This document shows positions 42,100 through 43,741 of a DNA stretch of 43,741 nucleotides, piece after piece. A model generated the notes under the pieces. It made no database searches. It was given only the letters and a program-made list of their open reading frames with translations, and was not told the origin of the DNA. Source of the stretch: Halorubrum californiense DSM 19288 (GTDB lineage: Archaea; Halobacteriota; Halobacteria; Halobacteriales; Haloferacaceae); contig NZ_AOJK01000019.1 of NCBI RefSeq assembly GCF_000336875.1, positions 3,474 to 47,214 of the forward strand. The letters run 5' to 3'. The position numbers and the translations under genes were made by a program. The stretch's first letter is position 1, and each line of letters starts with the position of its first letter.

Positions 42100-42220
42100 G
42101 GTGCCCGCGGATCGCCCGGGGGCGGGAATAGGTCTTGCGGCGCCGGGCCGTCGGCCGGTCGGCCCCAGCGGTCGCCGCCGGCTCCCGGGCGCTTATGTGG
42201 CCGCCGCGGGAGCCTCCGGT

Positions 42221-43153
42221 ATGCGAGTCATCGTCCACGGCGGCGCCGGCGGTGCGCCGGACGACCCGGAGCCCAGACAGGCGGTCCTCGACGACGCGGC
42301 CGCGCGCGGCGCCGCGAGCGAGACGCCGCTCGACGCGGTCGAGTCCGCCGCCGGCGTCCTCGAATCGGACCCCCGGTTCAACGCGGGCGTCGGCGGCGCG
42401 GTCCAGTCCGACGGCGTCGTCCGCACCGACGCCGGCGTGATGACCTCCGACCGCGAGGTCGGGGCGGCCTGCTCGATGCCCGGCGTCGAACACGCGGCGA
42501 GCGTCGCCCGCGCCGTCTGCGAAGAGACGCCGCATATCTTCGTCTCGGGCGATCACGCGGTCGAACTCGCGGCGGAGTTCGGCGTCGAGACCGGCGTCGA
42601 CCTCCGCACCGACGAGACGCGCGAGCGGTACGAGGCGGAGGATCCGCCGCGGGGCGGCCCCCGCGAGCACCTCGACTGGCTCGCCTCCCGCTTCGGCTCC
42701 GGCGACGACCAGGCGGGCGGCGGATCTGGAGACGCGGACGACGGGGAGGACGCGGGAGCGGACGAGTCGGGCCGCGCCCCGGACCACGACACGGTCGGCG
42801 CGGTCGCGACCGACGCCGAGGCGTTCGCGGCGGTCACCTCCACGGGGGGCCGCTCGTTCGCGCTCGCCGGGCGCGTCGGCGACGTGCCGCAGGTCGGGTC
42901 GGGGTTCTTCTGTACCGAGGCGGGCGGCGCGAGCGCGACGGGCGCCGGCGAGGACATCGCGCGCGTGACGCTCTCGCGGCGCGCCGTCGACCTCCTCGAC
43001 GAGGGCTTGGACGCGCAGGTCGCGGCCGACCGCGCCATAGCCGAGTTCGAGGAGATAACCGGGTCCGGCGCTGGCGTGATCGTCCTCGGCGACGAGGAAG
43101 CCGGAAGCGCGTTCAACACCGAGGGGATGCAGACGAGCGTCGCCGAGCGGTAA
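42221..43153 (+). CDS. Ntn-type L-asparaginase/isoaspartyl peptidase
   Basis: The 310-residue protein begins MRVIVHGGAGGAPDDPEPR and has RFNAGVGGAVQSDG. The autoprocessing site is HDTVGAVATD, whose Thr191 would become the N-terminal nucleophile of the beta chain. GDVPQVGSGFFC and GAGEDIAR follow. The enzyme hydrolyses asparagine or beta-aspartyl peptides. About 35 residues before the cut site are Gly/Asp-rich (about 155-188), a loose linker expected to be lost or flexible after cleavage. The ATG at 42221 has CTTATG about 28 bp upstream. Confidence 0.9.
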   Translation: MRVIVHGGAGGAPDDPEPRQAVLDDAAARGAASETPLDAVESAAGVLESDPRFNAGVGGAVQSDGVVRTDAGVMTSDREVGAACSMPGVEHAASVARAVCEETPHIFVSGDHAVELAAEFGVETGVDLRTDETRERYEAEDPPRGGPREHLDWLASRFGSGDDQAGGGSGDADDGEDAGADESGRAPDHDTVGAVATDAEAFAAVTSTGGRSFALAGRVGDVPQVGSGFFCTEAGGASATGAGEDIARVTLSRRAVDLLDEGLDAQVAADRAIAEFEEITGSGAGVIVLGDEEAGSAFNTEGMQTSVAER

Positions 43154-43222
43154 TCGACGGCGCGGAGGGCGGTCTTGAAGCCGAATCGGCTTCGGCGATC
43201 GGTGACGACGGTGCTCCGCCCG

Positions 43223-43738
43223 CTATTCGAGTTCGGCTTCGAGCGTCGGGTTGCGGTTCGTCGTGGGGATGTCGGAGTCGACGAGGGCCTCGCACGCGCC
43301 GACGAACTCGTTGTCGCCGGCCTCGCCGCAGAGGACGTGCGTCCCCCCTTCGGTGGTGATGTAGACGTCGATCACGTCGCGGTCCGTGTGCGAGAGGAAG
43401 TCGTAGGTCGCGTTCCAGCCGCCGATCGCGAAGAGAGAGAGGAACGCCGCGAACGCGATCTCGACCCGAGAGGTTACGCCTCCGAGGGAGACGAGGGCGA
43501 TCGCTCCGGCGGTGAGGACCAGCGAGAGGACGAGGAAGCACAGGCCGAGGAACGTGTGCCGGTGGAGGGACCTGTTCCGCTCGAACGCGACGCCGGTGGC
43601 GTCGTCCACGGGGATGGAAACGGGCGGCCCCCCGGACGGCCGGGTGTACGTGAGCTCCCCGTCGGACCCGGAGAACGAAACTGTTCTGTCGCTGTCAATG
43701 ACGTACTCGTCGAGGTGTGCTTCCGTTGTGAAATCCAT
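43223..43738 (-). CDS. Membrane protein of unknown function
   Basis: The 171-residue protein has a polar N-terminal part with beta-rich character (TVSFSGSDGELTYTRPSGGPPVSIPV) and two membrane helices (about 63-85 and 92-112). A C-terminal soluble part follows (VIDVYITTEGGTHVLCGEAGDNEFVGACEALVDSDIP). The layout of membrane hairpin and flanking strands resembles small PH-like membrane proteins, but I cannot name the family. The ATG is 3 bases from the window edge, so its promoter and an earlier start cannot be judged. Confidence 0.6.
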   Translation of the reverse strand: MDFTTEAHLDEYVIDSDRTVSFSGSDGELTYTRPSGGPPVSIPVDDATGVAFERNRSLHRHTFLGLCFLVLSLVLTAGAIALVSLGGVTSRVEIAFAAFLSLFAIGGWNATYDFLSHTDRDVIDVYITTEGGTHVLCGEAGDNEFVGACEALVDSDIPTTNRNPTLEAELE

Positions 43739-43741
43739 GGG

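Overview
The window comes from an extremely halophilic archaeon (class Halobacteria). The DNA is very GC-rich, the proteins are acidic, and the gene content is archaeal: aIF2-gamma, RpoE', Spt4, S24e, S17e, a Kae1-Bud32 fusion, class I LysRS and CofD. Many genes have a TATA-like box about 26-30 bp before the first codon, so leaderless transcription is common here. The overall character recalls Halorubrum or a near relative; that is an impression from memory and was not tested.

Layout. 1-9.5 kb: RimK-like ATP-grasp ligase, Hsp20, glycolytic gap and pgk, a divergent Lrp regulator/glnA pair, and a large B12-dependent ribonucleotide reductase (nrdJ). 9.5-18.4 kb: a small membrane protein, a Cdc48-type ATPase translationally coupled to a mini Hsp20-like protein, an alpha/beta hydrolase, a DUF2391-like membrane protein, a second Hsp20 next to a UbiB-family kinase, a site-2-type protease and a small DUF7123-like protein. 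18.4-24 kb: MobB-MoaE fusion, pyrH-lysS-zinc-ribbon operon, membrane histidine kinase and small proteins. 24-30 kb: a translation/transcription cluster (Kae1-Bud32, S24e, dephospho-CoA kinase, Spt4, RpoE', PIN nuclease, aIF2-gamma). 30.5-33.8 kb: DUF5810/DUF5809 pair, zinc-finger micro-protein with EF-1 beta, TctA-like permease, S17e. 33.8-37.4 kb: a four-gene operon cofD, DUS-like, CitG-like, DUF447 in which every junction is a GTGA overlap. 38-43.7 kb: isocitrate dehydrogenase, glycosyltransferase, HTTM membrane protein, Ntn-type asparaginase, and a membrane protein at the right edge.

Most of the window is core housekeeping. The strongest unexplained signal is a structured intergenic element present twice in the same orientation (about 30125-30480 and 37536-37920). 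Both copies share a 5' hairpin module with tandem GA mismatches and an identical 20-nt linker. Both also have a long-range stem of 5 bp, a GGG/GGG internal loop and 19 bp, in which two pairs differ between copies by compensatory changes. Extra perfect hairpins are inserted in one copy or the other. This fits a modular non-coding RNA, or a mobile palindromic repeat under selection for folding. Next in interest are an AT-rich recoded patch around the catalytic Cys of nrdJ that looks like an intein footprint, and an intrinsic-type terminator on the minus strand upstream of nrdJ. I saw no tRNA, rRNA, CRISPR array or transposase gene.
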